Shown piece after piece: positions 30,190 to 39,824 of a stretch of DNA of 40,200 bases. Made by a program: the position numbers and the translations under genes. Below the pieces are notes generated by a model, which was not told the origin of the DNA, did not search any database, and saw only the letters and a list, made by a program, of their open reading frames with translations. Positions within the stretch are counted from its first letter, which is position 1. Every line of letters begins with the position of its first letter. Origin of the DNA: an uncultured Clostridia bacterium (lineage in GTDB: Bacteria > Bacillota > Clostridia > Oscillospirales > Acutalibacteraceae); the NCBI GenBank assembly GCA_946183545.1, contig CAMHCD010000002.1, positions 1 through 40,200 on the forward strand, written 5' to 3'.

Positions 30190-32283
30190 ATGTCAGACTT
30201 AGTAATTGTAGAGTCTCCTGCAAAAGCTAAAACCATTAAAAAATATCTTGGAAGTAACTATGAGGTCGTTGCTTCGATGGGTCATGTTCGCGATCTGCCG
30301 AAGGCACGGCTGAGTGTTGATATAAAAAATGACTTTGCCCCAAAGTATGATATCATCAAGGGCAAGGAAAAGCTCGTTAAGGATCTAAAGTCACTTGCCG
30401 CTGACAGCGACAGCATCTATCTTGCGACCGACCCGGACCGCGAGGGAGAAGCTATTTCGTGGCATTTGGCATATATTCTCGGTTTACCGGAGGATTATTG
30501 CAAACGCGTAGAATTTACCGAGATCACAAAAACAGGCGTTCAAAACGGCATGGAGCATCCACGCGCCATCAACACAGATTTGGTAAACGCGCAGCAGGCG
30601 AGACGTATTTTGGATCGCCTGGTGGGATATAAGCTCAGTCCGTTTATATCACAAAAGATCCGTCGCGGATTGTCGGCAGGACGTGTTCAGTCGGTCGCGC
30701 TTCGTATTATCGTTGACCGCGAAAATGAAATAAGAAAATTTAAGCCCGAGGAATACTGGACTATTGATGCAAAATTCATTCCTAAGGGCAGCCGAAAGTC
30801 TTTTGCGGCAACTCTGTATGCGGATGCTAACGGCAAAATAAAAATAACAAATCAAGAACAGGCGGATAAGATAGAAGCCGATTTACAGGACGCTTCATAT
30901 ACAATAACAAAGGTTAAGAACGGTACGCGCAAAAAATCGCCCGCACCTCCGTTTATTACATCAACTTTGCAACAGGAAGCATCGAGAAAGCTCGGCTTTC
31001 AGTCACGCCGTACAATGCGCGTAGCTCAGGAGCTGTATGAAGGCGTAGACATCCAAGGTATGGGCGCTACCGGTTTGATCACTTATATGCGTACCGACTC
31101 GCTGCGTATTTCAAATGTCGCTATCCAAGAGGTAACCCAGTATATAGAGAAAACCTACGGCAGTCAGTATCTTCCGGCAAAACCGCGTTTCTTTAAATCC
31201 AGAAGCAACGCGCAGGACGGACACGAAGCTATTCGTCCCTCAATGCCCGGCTTGGAACCTGACCAAATCAAAAGCAGTTTGACCTCAGACCAGTATAAGC
31301 TTTATAAGTTGATTTGGAGCCGCTTTACTGCTTCGCAGATGGCTGAATGTATTCAAAAAACAACTCAGGCTGACATTGAAGCAAACGGATATATCTTTAA
31401 GGCTTCCGGTTATTATGTTGACTTCCCGGGATTTACAACGCTTTACACCGAGGGAAAGGATGAAGCGGAAGAAAAATCATCTCAGCTTCCTCCCTTGGAA
31501 AAGGGTATGCCGGCAAAATGCAGAGAGCTGAAAAAGAACCAGCATTTCACTCAGCCTCCTGCACGATATACCGAAGCATCGCTCATTAAAACACTGGAGG
31601 AGTACGGCATAGGCAGACCGTCAACATACGCTGCAACCATAACAACTCTTACCAGCCGCGAATACGTTAAGCGCGAAGCAAAAAGCTTAGTGCCTACCGA
31701 GCTCGGCGAAGTCATTACCAAGCTTATGAAGGAGCGTTTCCCGAAGATCGTAAACGTAAAATTCACGGCTCAGATGGAAAACGAGCTTGACAGTGTAGAA
31801 AACGGCGATATTCAGTGGAATGAGCTGCTCAGGGAGTTTTACGGCGACTTTGAAAACACTCTAAAGGAAGCTAAAGCCGAAATGGACGGCGTAAAGCTAA
31901 AGCTGAAAGAGGACGAAACCGATATCGTTTGCGATAAATGCGGCAGAAAAATGGTCGTAAAAGTAGGCAGATACGGCAAGTTTATTGCGTGCCCCGGATA
32001 TCCGGAGTGCAAGAATATTGTAAAATATGTAGAGAAAACCGGCGCGCAGTGCCCCAAGTGCGGCGGCGACGTTATTGTGAAGCATACGAAAAGCAAGCGC
32101 ATTTTTTACGGCTGCTCCAATTATCCCGACTGTGATTTTGTAAGCTGGAACGAGCCGACTAATGAAAAATGTCCTCAGTGCGGCGAGATCCTTTATAAAA
32201 AGAAGGGTAAAAAGCCTACGCTGTACTGTGCAAAAGAGGGCTGCGGTTATACATGCGCGCCGAAATCGGAAGAAAAGAAATGA
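30190..32283 (+). CDS. topA: DNA topoisomerase I
   Basis: This 697-residue type IA topoisomerase relaxes negative supercoils. The TOPRIM domain starts with DLVIVESPAKAKTIKKYL and has the acidic DPDREGE. The active Tyr is Y299 in LITYMRTDS. The C-terminus has three topoisomerase zinc fingers (CDKCGRKM, CPKCGGDV, CPQCGEIL with matching downstream Cys). A TAGGAGGAAAT site precedes the ATG. It follows dprA by 10 bases and overlaps trmFO as ATGA. Length is typical of Firmicutes. Confidence 0.98.
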   Translation: MSDLVIVESPAKAKTIKKYLGSNYEVVASMGHVRDLPKARLSVDIKNDFAPKYDIIKGKEKLVKDLKSLAADSDSIYLATDPDREGEAISWHLAYILGLPEDYCKRVEFTEITKTGVQNGMEHPRAINTDLVNAQQARRILDRLVGYKLSPFISQKIRRGLSAGRVQSVALRIIVDRENEIRKFKPEEYWTIDAKFIPKGSRKSFAATLYADANGKIKITNQEQADKIEADLQDASYTITKVKNGTRKKSPAPPFITSTLQQEASRKLGFQSRRTMRVAQELYEGVDIQGMGATGLITYMRTDSLRISNVAIQEVTQYIEKTYGSQYLPAKPRFFKSRSNAQDGHEAIRPSMPGLEPDQIKSSLTSDQYKLYKLIWSRFTASQMAECIQKTTQADIEANGYIFKASGYYVDFPGFTTLYTEGKDEAEEKSSQLPPLEKGMPAKCRELKKNQHFTQPPARYTEASLIKTLEEYGIGRPSTYAATITTLTSREYVKREAKSLVPTELGEVITKLMKERFPKIVNVKFTAQMENELDSVENGDIQWNELLREFYGDFENTLKEAKAEMDGVKLKLKEDETDIVCDKCGRKMVVKVGRYGKFIACPGYPECKNIVKYVEKTGAQCPKCGGDVIVKHTKSKRIFYGCSNYPDCDFVSWNEPTNEKCPQCGEILYKKKGKKPTLYCAKEGCGYTCAPKSEEKK

Positions 32284-33584
32284 AAATCAATGTAATAGGA
32301 GCAGGTCTTGCGGGTTGTGAAGCGGCTATGCAAATTGCCGACCGCGGTGTAAATGTTACGCTGTACGAGATGAAGCCTCAAAAGAAAACCCCTGCTCATA
32401 AATCAGATTTATTTGGCGAACTGGTTTGTTCCAATTCGCTTAAAGCCATGCGTGTAGAAAGCGCTGCCGGTTTGCTCAAGGAGGAAATGCGGCGTTTAGG
32501 GTCTTTTTTGATGAGGTGCGCCGATCAGTGTCAGGTACCTGCCGGCGGTGCGCTGGCGGTTGACAGAGAGGTTTTTGCCCGTTTGGTGACAGAAGGGATA
32601 GAGAACCATCCGAATATCACAGTCGTTCATGAGGAAATCACTGACATACCCACTGACGGAATCACGGTGATCGCTACCGGACCCCTGACCTCCGATGCAC
32701 TGGCAGAGAAGATCGAGAACCTTTTCGGCGACTCGCTCTCATTCTTTGACGCAGCCGCTCCTATAGTGACGGCAGAAAGCATTGATATGGACTACGCTTT
32801 TACCGCGTCCCGATATGAGCGCGGCGGCGAGGATGATTATATCAATTGTCCGATGAATAAGGAAGAATATGGACGGTTCTATAATGAATTGATTAATGCT
32901 GAGCGTGCGCCTCTGCATGATTTTGATGTAAGCAATCCAAAGGTTTACGAAGGCTGTATGCCGGTTGAGGTTTTGGCGCAAAGGGGAGAGGGCACTCTTC
33001 GCTTCGGACCTATGAAGCCTGTCGGACTGACAGATCCCAAAACAGGTCACCGTCCGTGGGCTGTGCTGCAGCTTCGCAAGGAGAACACAGCAGGCAGCAT
33101 GTATAATTTGGTCGGATTTCAAACCAATTTAAAATTCCCCGAACAAAAACGCGTTTTTTCAATGATACCCGCGCTTCATAGGGCGGAGTTTGTGCGCTAC
33201 GGTGTTATGCACCGCAACACGTTTTTATGTTCTCCAAGGATACTGAATGCTGATTTTTCTGTAAAAGAAAATAAATCGCTCTTTTTCGCCGGACAAATAA
33301 CCGGTGTAGAAGGTTATATGGAAAGCGCTGCTTCGGGAATCATGGCAGGTATTAACGCGGTAAACGCTCTGCTCGGTAAGCCTGCGGTTGTATTGCCCGA
33401 AACAACAATGATCGGCGCTCTTTCCCGTTATATCTCCGATCCCGGCGTAAAAAAGTTCCAGCCTATGGGAGCCAATTTCGGAGTATTACCGGAGCTTAAT
33501 AACAGACCACGCGACAAAAAGGAGCGCGGCAAGGCGTATGCCGAACGCGCATTACAAGACCTCAATATTATATTAGGTGAATGA
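32280..33584 (+). CDS. trmFO: Methylenetetrahydrofolate-tRNA (uracil-5-)-methyltransferase
   Basis: This 434-residue FAD enzyme makes m5U54 in the T-loop of tRNA using methylene-THF. The FAD loop is NVIGAGLAGCEAA. The family motifs CSNSLKAMRVESAAGLLKEEMR and YEGCMPVEVLAQRGEGTLRFGPMKPVGL carry the two conserved Cys. The track start at 32253 adds nine residues that are topA sequence in another frame; ATG at 32280 overlaps the topA stop (ATGA) and gives the normal N-terminus MKINVIGAG. Confidence 0.97.
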   Translation: MKINVIGAGLAGCEAAMQIADRGVNVTLYEMKPQKKTPAHKSDLFGELVCSNSLKAMRVESAAGLLKEEMRRLGSFLMRCADQCQVPAGGALAVDREVFARLVTEGIENHPNITVVHEEITDIPTDGITVIATGPLTSDALAEKIENLFGDSLSFFDAAAPIVTAESIDMDYAFTASRYERGGEDDYINCPMNKEEYGRFYNELINAERAPLHDFDVSNPKVYEGCMPVEVLAQRGEGTLRFGPMKPVGLTDPKTGHRPWAVLQLRKENTAGSMYNLVGFQTNLKFPEQKRVFSMIPALHRAEFVRYGVMHRNTFLCSPRILNADFSVKENKSLFFAGQITGVEGYMESAASGIMAGINAVNALLGKPAVVLPETTMIGALSRYISDPGVKKFQPMGANFGVLPELNNRPRDKKERGKAYAERALQDLNIILGE

Positions 33585-33585
33585 T

Positions 33586-34581
33586 ATGAAGATTATTATC
33601 GACGCTTTCGGCGGTGACAACGCTCCGCTTGAAATCATCAAGGGCAGCGCGTTATCCGTTAAAGAACTCGGCGCGGAAATCATTTTAACAGGCAGCGAAG
33701 CAACTATCCGTCAGGTCGCGCTGGAGAATAATATCTCTCTTGACAATATCGAGATAGTTGATTGCGATCAGGTTATCACAATGGAGGACGACCCTCTTGC
33801 AATCAGGAAAGACAAGAAAAACAGCTCTATGGCAGTAGGCTTTAAGCTGCTCAATGAGGGCAGGGGACAAGCCTTTATAAGCTGCGGCAACAGCGGCGCG
33901 ATGTGCGTAGGCGCAACAATGCTTGCCGGCAGGATCAAGGGAATCAAGCGTACGGCGTTTGCACCCGTTCTTCCTACAGAAAGCGGTATGTTTATGCTGC
34001 TTGACGGCGGCGCTAACGTAGACGCGCGTCCCGAAATGCTTTGTCAGTTCGCGCTGATGGGTTCTGTATATATGGAAAAGGTCATGAAAGTTCAAAATCC
34101 GCGCGTAGGTTTGGCTAATGTCGGAGTAGAGGAGCATAAGGGCAACGTGCTGTACCAACAGACCTATAAAATGCTCAGGGAAAGCAAGCTTAATTTTGTA
34201 GGCAACGTTGAGGGTCGCGATATTCCAAAAGGTGTCTGTGACGTGGTTGTTTGCGACGGCTTTACGGGAAACCTTATTTTAAAAACATACGAGGGCGTTG
34301 CTATTACTCTTATGAAAAAAATCAAGCATATGTTTACCGACAGCACAAAGGGCAAGCTTGCGGCAGTTTTGACAATGAGTGACATCAAGGAATTAAAAGC
34401 TAAATTTGATTACAATAAATACGGCGGCGCGCCTATTCTCGGTTCGTCTAAGCCTGTATTTAAAGCCCACGGCGATTCAAAGGCTATCACCCTTAAGAAT
34501 GCCGTAGAGCTGTCCATGAATTATGTAAGCGGCAATGCTATCGGTGAAATTTCGGCAACACTTGCTGCAGAGGGATCGTAA
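33586..34581 (+). CDS. plsX: Phosphate acyltransferase PlsX
   Basis: This 331-residue enzyme makes acyl-phosphate from acyl-ACP for phospholipid synthesis. Family motifs are IIIDAFGGDNAP at the start, DDPLAIRKDKKNSSM, and CDGFTGNLILKTYEG. The track's GTG start at 33577 lies inside the AGGTGA site; ATG at 33586 is correctly spaced. In many Firmicutes acpP follows plsX; here rnc starts 2 bases after the plsX stop, so acpP is absent from this place. Confidence 0.97.
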   Translation: MKIIIDAFGGDNAPLEIIKGSALSVKELGAEIILTGSEATIRQVALENNISLDNIEIVDCDQVITMEDDPLAIRKDKKNSSMAVGFKLLNEGRGQAFISCGNSGAMCVGATMLAGRIKGIKRTAFAPVLPTESGMFMLLDGGANVDARPEMLCQFALMGSVYMEKVMKVQNPRVGLANVGVEEHKGNVLYQQTYKMLRESKLNFVGNVEGRDIPKGVCDVVVCDGFTGNLILKTYEGVAITLMKKIKHMFTDSTKGKLAAVLTMSDIKELKAKFDYNKYGGAPILGSSKPVFKAHGDSKAITLKNAVELSMNYVSGNAIGEISATLAAEGS

Positions 34582-34583
34582 TA

Positions 34584-35261
34584 ATGGAAGAACTTGAAAA
34601 AATAATCGGTTACCAATTTAAAGATAAAGCGCTGATGCGTGAGGCTATAACACATTCATCATATGCCAAGGAACGCAAGGCGCAGCATATCAAATACAAT
34701 GAGCGCTTAGAGTTTTTGGGCGACGCTGTGCTGTCCATCGTTGTTTCGGACTATATTTTCAAGCATTGTCCCGAGCTTCCCGAAGGCGAGCTCACCAAGC
34801 TTAGAGCTTCGCTTGTATGTGAGCGTTCACTGTTTGAATTTGCAAAGAGCATCAATTTAGGAAAGTATTTGATACTAAGCAAAGGCGAGCGTCACAACGG
34901 CGGAGCGGAACGTCCTTCTATTCTTTCCGACGCGTTTGAGGCTTTGATAGCGGCTATTTATATCGACGGAGGCATGGAGCCTGCGTCAAAGCATATCTTA
35001 AACTTTGTTATCCCCGCTATCAAAACCGCCAAAACCAAAAAGAATAAGGATTATAAAACTACCCTTCAGGAGATCGTTCAACAAAACCCCGGAGAAAGGT
35101 TCGAGTATGTTCTTGTAGCCGAGAGCGGTCCCGACCACAATAAGCATTTTGTTGTTGAGGTTCATCTCAACAGCAATGTCATCGGTAAGGGCGGCGGAAA
35201 AAGTAAAAAGGAAGCAGAGCAGCAGGCGGCCCGTGAGGCATTGGAGTTGATGGGATATTAA
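34584..35261 (+). CDS. rnc: Ribonuclease III
   Basis: This 225-residue enzyme cuts double-stranded RNA in rRNA and mRNA processing. The catalytic signature is NERLEFLGDAVLS, with the second acidic site in SDAFEALIAAIYIDGG. A C-terminal dsRNA-binding domain spans about 150-225 (GKGGGKSKKEAEQQAAREAL). The binding site AGAGGGA lies in the plsX end. The stop overlaps the probable ATT start of the radical SAM gene. Confidence 0.98.
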   Translation: MEELEKIIGYQFKDKALMREAITHSSYAKERKAQHIKYNERLEFLGDAVLSIVVSDYIFKHCPELPEGELTKLRASLVCERSLFEFAKSINLGKYLILSKGERHNGGAERPSILSDAFEALIAAIYIDGGMEPASKHILNFVIPAIKTAKTKKNKDYKTTLQEIVQQNPGERFEYVLVAESGPDHNKHFVVEVHLNSNVIGKGGGKSKKEAEQQAAREALELMGY

Positions 35262-36252
35262 ACAGGGAAATATCGCTTTTTTTATTCCGCATAACGGCTG
35301 CCCTCATCAATGCAGCTTTTGTAATCAAAAAAACATCACCGGTATTTCGTCTCAACCGTCAGCGCAGGAGATAGAGGATACACTAAAAAAGGCAGTTGCC
35401 GATTTGGGTTATTCGGCTCAGTATTATGAGATCGCTTTTTTCGGCGGAAGCTTTACCGCTATCGACAGGCAATACATGATCGCGCTTCTTGACGCAGCCA
35501 AACCGTTTTTGCTCAGATTCAAAGGGATACGTATTTCCACAAGACCGGATTACATTGATAAAAACATATTATCTCTCCTCAAAAGTTACGGCGTAACGTC
35601 GATAGAATTGGGAGCTCAGTCAATGGATAATTCTGTATTGGAATTAAACGAGCGCGGTCACACGGAGGATGACGTTATAAACGCCTCCCGGCTGATCCGT
35701 AACAGCGGTTTTTCGTTGGGCTTGCAGATGATGACGGGTCTGTACGGAGCCACTCCCGAAACAGATATATATACAGCGCGTCGGTTTATTGAGCTTCGCC
35801 CCGATACGGTTCGAGTTTACCCGACTGTTATTATGAAAAACACCGCTCTGGCTCAGTTATATGAACGCGGCGTGTACAAGCCTTATTCACTTGACACGAG
35901 CGTCGATTTATGCGCTAAGCTTATTTTGATGTTTGAAAATGCGAATATTCAACTTATCCGTTTAGGTCTGCATTATTCCGATAGCTTGGAGCAGAACAGT
36001 CTTGGCGGTAACTATCATCCGGCATTCAAGGAGCTTTGTGAGAATAAATTATTTTATGATTCTTTTATAGAAAAAACACAAGGCTTTTCACATAAAAAAG
36101 TTAACGTTATTATAAATCCAAAATCAATATCAAAGTTTTTGGGACAGAAAAAATCAAACATAATCAAACTACAGCAATCAGGATATGACATACACATATC
36201 GTTTGACAGCTCAAAGAGCAAGTATGGGTTAGAGGTAATGCAATGCGTTTAA
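35257..36252 (+). CDS. Elp3-like radical SAM protein with apparent non-canonical start
   Basis: The frame encodes about 331 residues. FIPHNGCPHQCSFC supplies the CxxxCxxC cluster ligands about 15 residues from the proposed start, and FFGGSF is the glycine motif. The C-terminus (INPKSISKFLGQKKSNIIKLQ) is basic and may bind RNA. Radical SAM genes of this type often lie between rnc and smc in clostridia. The track begins at an internal TTG (35404) and so loses the cluster motif. Upstream, the frame is open back to a TGA at 35248 but has no ATG, GTG or TTG. ATT at 35257, 10 bases after GGAG and overlapping the rnc stop, gives the N-terminus expected from relatives; ATC at 35272 is the alternative. 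It overlaps smc by 10 bases. Substrate unknown. Confidence 0.85.
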   Translation: MKQGNIAFFIPHNGCPHQCSFCNQKNITGISSQPSAQEIEDTLKKAVADLGYSAQYYEIAFFGGSFTAIDRQYMIALLDAAKPFLLRFKGIRISTRPDYIDKNILSLLKSYGVTSIELGAQSMDNSVLELNERGHTEDDVINASRLIRNSGFSLGLQMMTGLYGATPETDIYTARRFIELRPDTVRVYPTVIMKNTALAQLYERGVYKPYSLDTSVDLCAKLILMFENANIQLIRLGLHYSDSLEQNSLGGNYHPAFKELCENKLFYDSFIEKTQGFSHKKVNVIINPKSISKFLGQKKSNIIKLQQSGYDIHISFDSSKSKYGLEVMQCV

Positions 36253-39200
36253 AATCACTGGAAGTGCAAGGCTTTAAGACATTTCCCGATAAAACTAAAT
36301 TATCGTTTGAAAACGGGATTACCTCGGTAGTCGGTCCCAACGGCTCAGGTAAAAGTAACATCAGCGATGCTATCCGCTGGGTTTTGGGTGAACAAAGCCC
36401 TAAAAGCCTTAGATGCTCCCGTATGGAAGACGTTGTTTTCAACGGTACCGATAAGCGTAAGCGCACGGGTTATGCAGAAGTAACACTGAACATCGACAAC
36501 AGAGACCGTTTTTTGGAGTTTGACGGCGACGAGATCGCCGTTACCCGCCGTTATTACCGCAGCGGTGAAAGTGAGTACCTTATAAACAAAGCCGCTGTCC
36601 GTTTAAAGGATATCAACGAGCTGTTTATGGACACCGGTCTCGGACGCGACGGTTATTCAATGATCGGTCAGGGTAAAATCGACAGTATCGTATCATCAAA
36701 AAGTGAAGACAGACGAGAGATTTTTGAGGAGGCAGCGGGTATATCCAAATACCGCTACCGCAAGATCGACGCTGAACGTAAGCTTAAAAACACCGAGGAT
36801 AATCTGCTTCGTCTGCGTGACATCGTCACCGAGCTCGAAGAACGCGTCGGACCACTAAAAAAGCAAAGTGAAAAAGCTCAGCAGTTTTTGGAATACGCTG
36901 AAGAAAAGAAGGGACTTGAAATAGCCCTCTGGCTGCTGACTTTGGATAAATCACAGGATAATCTAAAAACGCAGGATGAAAAAATCGCCATTGCCAAGGC
37001 GCAGTATGAAGCTTCCGAGCAGGCTCTTGCGGATATTGCAGCCGAAACCGAAGATATTTACCGCAAAAACGGTGAGCTTGCGTCTGAGCTGGAGCAGGTT
37101 CGCGAGGAAAAATCTGCGGTAGAAGCTCAAATCAGCGAAAAGAACGCGCAGATCTCCGTAGCGGAAAACGACATCCTGCATCATAACGAAAGCATAACCC
37201 GTATTCAAAATGAAATTGCGAAAGCTGATGAAAATGCTGATGCTTTGGAAAAAAGTATTGCAGAAAAACAGGCGTCGATCGATGTTTTGGACGCAAAAAT
37301 CATCTCTAAGCAAAAGGAGTACGCGGGAGTTTCCGAAAAGCTCAACGAGGTCAATATTGAATCCGGTAAAAGCGGAGACGCTTTGCAGGATGTTACCGCC
37401 GAGCTTTCCGTGCTTACTTCTCAGTCAGCCGACGCAAGAGTGTTGGAGATGACATCCGACAGCAGTATCAACGAGCTTACACAGCGTATTGAAGCCTTAA
37501 AGCAGTCCAATGAAGAAAAGCATACTCAGCTTACGGAATTGGTTCAGATGTCCGAGCAGTACCGCAGTGACATTAAGGCGGCAGAGAATGAAATTGCATC
37601 TTTGTCAAATACCATCGACGGATTGCAGCTTAAGCTTTCCTCTAAAGACAGTAAGCGCAATGCTTCAAAGGCGGAATTTGATAAGCTTGGCTTGGATATC
37701 AGGGAAACAGAACGCAAGATACACTTCCTTGAAAACATGGAACGAAATATGGAGGGCTTCTCAAAGAGCGTAAAGACTGTTGTTAACGCTTCTGCAAACG
37801 GCAGACTCCACGGTATTTACGGTCCGGTGTCCAGGGTTATCTCCGTTCCCGGCGATTACGCAGTGGCTATTGAAATAGCGCTTGGCGCGGCTATGCAGAA
37901 CATCGTTGTGGGTACAGACGAGGACGCAAAGCAAGCTATACGCTTTTTGAAATCTACCGACGGCGGACGCGCGACCTTCCTTCCGCTCAACACGATCAAG
38001 CCTCGCGAGTTAAAGGAAAACAGCTTTGATGAATGCTACGGCTTTATCGGCGTAGCCGCCGAACTGTGTAGCTGTGATGATAAATTCAGCAATATTTTGC
38101 GCTCGCTTCTGGGCAGGATAGTTGTAGCAGAGGATCTGAACAGCGCCGCGGCTATAGCAAAGCGTTATTCTTACCGCTTCAAGGTTGTGACGCTGGACGG
38201 TCAGGTAGTCAATGCCGGTGGTTCGCTTACAGGCGGTTCTCTTGCCAAAAGCACCGGTGTACTGAGCCGTGCTTCCGAAATAAAAAATCTTAAATCGCAG
38301 TCTGAAAAGCTGCAACAAAAAGCAAACACACAAGAAAAGCTATATGAAGATCTAAACCGCGAATGTGCCGCCATCGAGGCGTCGCTGCTTGGAGCAGGAG
38401 CCGACAAGTCAAACCGTCAGCAGGAGCTTGTAAGGATGACGGCTGAGCTCAAGGCGTGCGATTCCGAACTCGAAAACACGCAGTCACAAATAAATGACGC
38501 ACAATCTGAGATCGAGGAATCTATCAGCCGCATCGAAAGTCTACAGCAAAGCCGGAATCAGGCAAGAGAACAGCTTGCCGGTTTAAACCAAAAGATCGCC
38601 AAGGCTGAACAAACCGTCAATGCCGTTACCGGCAACAGAGCGCAGCTCGCCAAGAAGCGAGAAGAATTCAGTATCACGCTACAGAATATCCGGCTGGAGA
38701 TAGTTAAGTCGCAAAAGGATATTGACGCGCTGAATGCTGAAATCGTATTTGCTAAGAATTCCGGTAATGACGCAAATGCGCATAAAGCGGAGCTTCTCGG
38801 TCAAATCACCACGATAAATAATTCTATTATAGAAATAAAAACTCAGATCGACGATACAAAGAGTCAGATCGAAACACTTAATAAAACAATTGGATCGCTT
38901 GATCAGCGCACCGCTACACTCAACGAACAGCGTAATTCTTTTGAAAAACGCAGCGTAGAAATCAGAACCGTTGAACGCGACAAGGCAAACGAGCGTGAGG
39001 CTTCGGGCAGAGAGCTTGCGCGATTGGAAGAGCGAAAAATCAATATACAAAAAGAATACGACACTATCATCTCCAAGCTATGGGATGAGTATGAGCTTAC
39101 CAAACGTGAAGCGGAACAAATCGCTATCAAAATTGAGGATAATGCCAAGGCGCAAAAGCGTTTGACAGAGCTCAAGCAAAAAATACGTGCTTTGGGCAAT

Positions 39201-39812
39201 GTAAACGTCAGCGCTATCGAAGAATACAAGGAAGTTTCGGAACGCTATGAATTTATGAGCGTGCAGGTGGGCGACGTTGAAAAATCCAAGGCTGAGATCG
39301 AAAAACTTATCCAATCACTTACCAAACAGATGAAGGAAGTGTTTGCCGAAAGCTTTGAGGAAATCAACAAAAACTTTACCTTTACGTTCAAGGAGCTTTT
39401 CGGCGGAGGTACAGCGTCGCTGTCGCTTTCCGATCCGGAGAACCTTCTTACGAGCGGAATAGATATCCTTGTGCATCCGCCGGGTAAAATCGTTGTCAAT
39501 CTGGACGCACTTTCTGGCGGTGAAAAGGCTTTGGTCGCTATCGCGCTGTATTTTGCCATTATGAAGGTAAGACCCGCACCGTTCTGTGTCATGGATGAGA
39601 TCGAGGCAGCGCTCGACGACGTTAACGTATATCGTTTTGCGGGATATTTGCGCCGCATGACCGCCAAAACACAATTTATTCTTATAACACACCGACGCGG
39701 TACAATGGAAGAGGCGGATGTATTATACGGCGTTACTATGCAGGACGAGGGCGTTTCCAAGCTTTTGGAGCTGCGCGCGAGCGAGGTTGCCGAAAAGCTA
39801 AATATCAAATAA
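36243..39812 (+). CDS. smc: Chromosome segregation ATPase SMC
   Basis: This 1189-residue condensin subunit organises and segregates the chromosome with ScpA and ScpB. Walker A is GPNGSGKS (31-38). Long coiled coils (about 165-500 and 680-1010) flank the hinge (about 515-660, with GAAMQNIVV and NAGGSLTGGSLAKSTG). The C-terminal head has the signature LSGGEKALVAIAL and Walker B FCVMDEIEAALDD. Length and order are standard. The ATG overlaps the end of the radical SAM gene by 10 bases, and ftsY follows after 12 bases. Confidence 0.99.
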   Translation: MRLKSLEVQGFKTFPDKTKLSFENGITSVVGPNGSGKSNISDAIRWVLGEQSPKSLRCSRMEDVVFNGTDKRKRTGYAEVTLNIDNRDRFLEFDGDEIAVTRRYYRSGESEYLINKAAVRLKDINELFMDTGLGRDGYSMIGQGKIDSIVSSKSEDRREIFEEAAGISKYRYRKIDAERKLKNTEDNLLRLRDIVTELEERVGPLKKQSEKAQQFLEYAEEKKGLEIALWLLTLDKSQDNLKTQDEKIAIAKAQYEASEQALADIAAETEDIYRKNGELASELEQVREEKSAVEAQISEKNAQISVAENDILHHNESITRIQNEIAKADENADALEKSIAEKQASIDVLDAKIISKQKEYAGVSEKLNEVNIESGKSGDALQDVTAELSVLTSQSADARVLEMTSDSSINELTQRIEALKQSNEEKHTQLTELVQMSEQYRSDIKAAENEIASLSNTIDGLQLKLSSKDSKRNASKAEFDKLGLDIRETERKIHFLENMERNMEGFSKSVKTVVNASANGRLHGIYGPVSRVISVPGDYAVAIEIALGAAMQNIVVGTDEDAKQAIRFLKSTDGGRATFLPLNTIKPRELKENSFDECYGFIGVAAELCSCDDKFSNILRSLLGRIVVAEDLNSAAAIAKRYSYRFKVVTLDGQVVNAGGSLTGGSLAKSTGVLSRASEIKNLKSQSEKLQQKANTQEKLYEDLNRECAAIEASLLGAGADKSNRQQELVRMTAELKACDSELENTQSQINDAQSEIEESISRIESLQQSRNQAREQLAGLNQKIAKAEQTVNAVTGNRAQLAKKREEFSITLQNIRLEIVKSQKDIDALNAEIVFAKNSGNDANAHKAELLGQITTINNSIIEIKTQIDDTKSQIETLNKTIGSLDQRTATLNEQRNSFEKRSVEIRTVERDKANEREASGRELARLEERKINIQKEYDTIISKLWDEYELTKREAEQIAIKIEDNAKAQKRLTELKQKIRALGNVNVSAIEEYKEVSERYEFMSVQVGDVEKSKAEIEKLIQSLTKQMKEVFAESFEEINKNFTFTFKELFGGGTASLSLSDPENLLTSGIDILVHPPGKIVVNLDALSGGEKALVAIALYFAIMKVRPAPFCVMDEIEAALDDVNVYRFAGYLRRMTAKTQFILITHRRGTMEEADVLYGVTMQDEGVSKLLELRASEVAEKLNIK

Positions 39813-39824
39813 AGGATTGTTACT

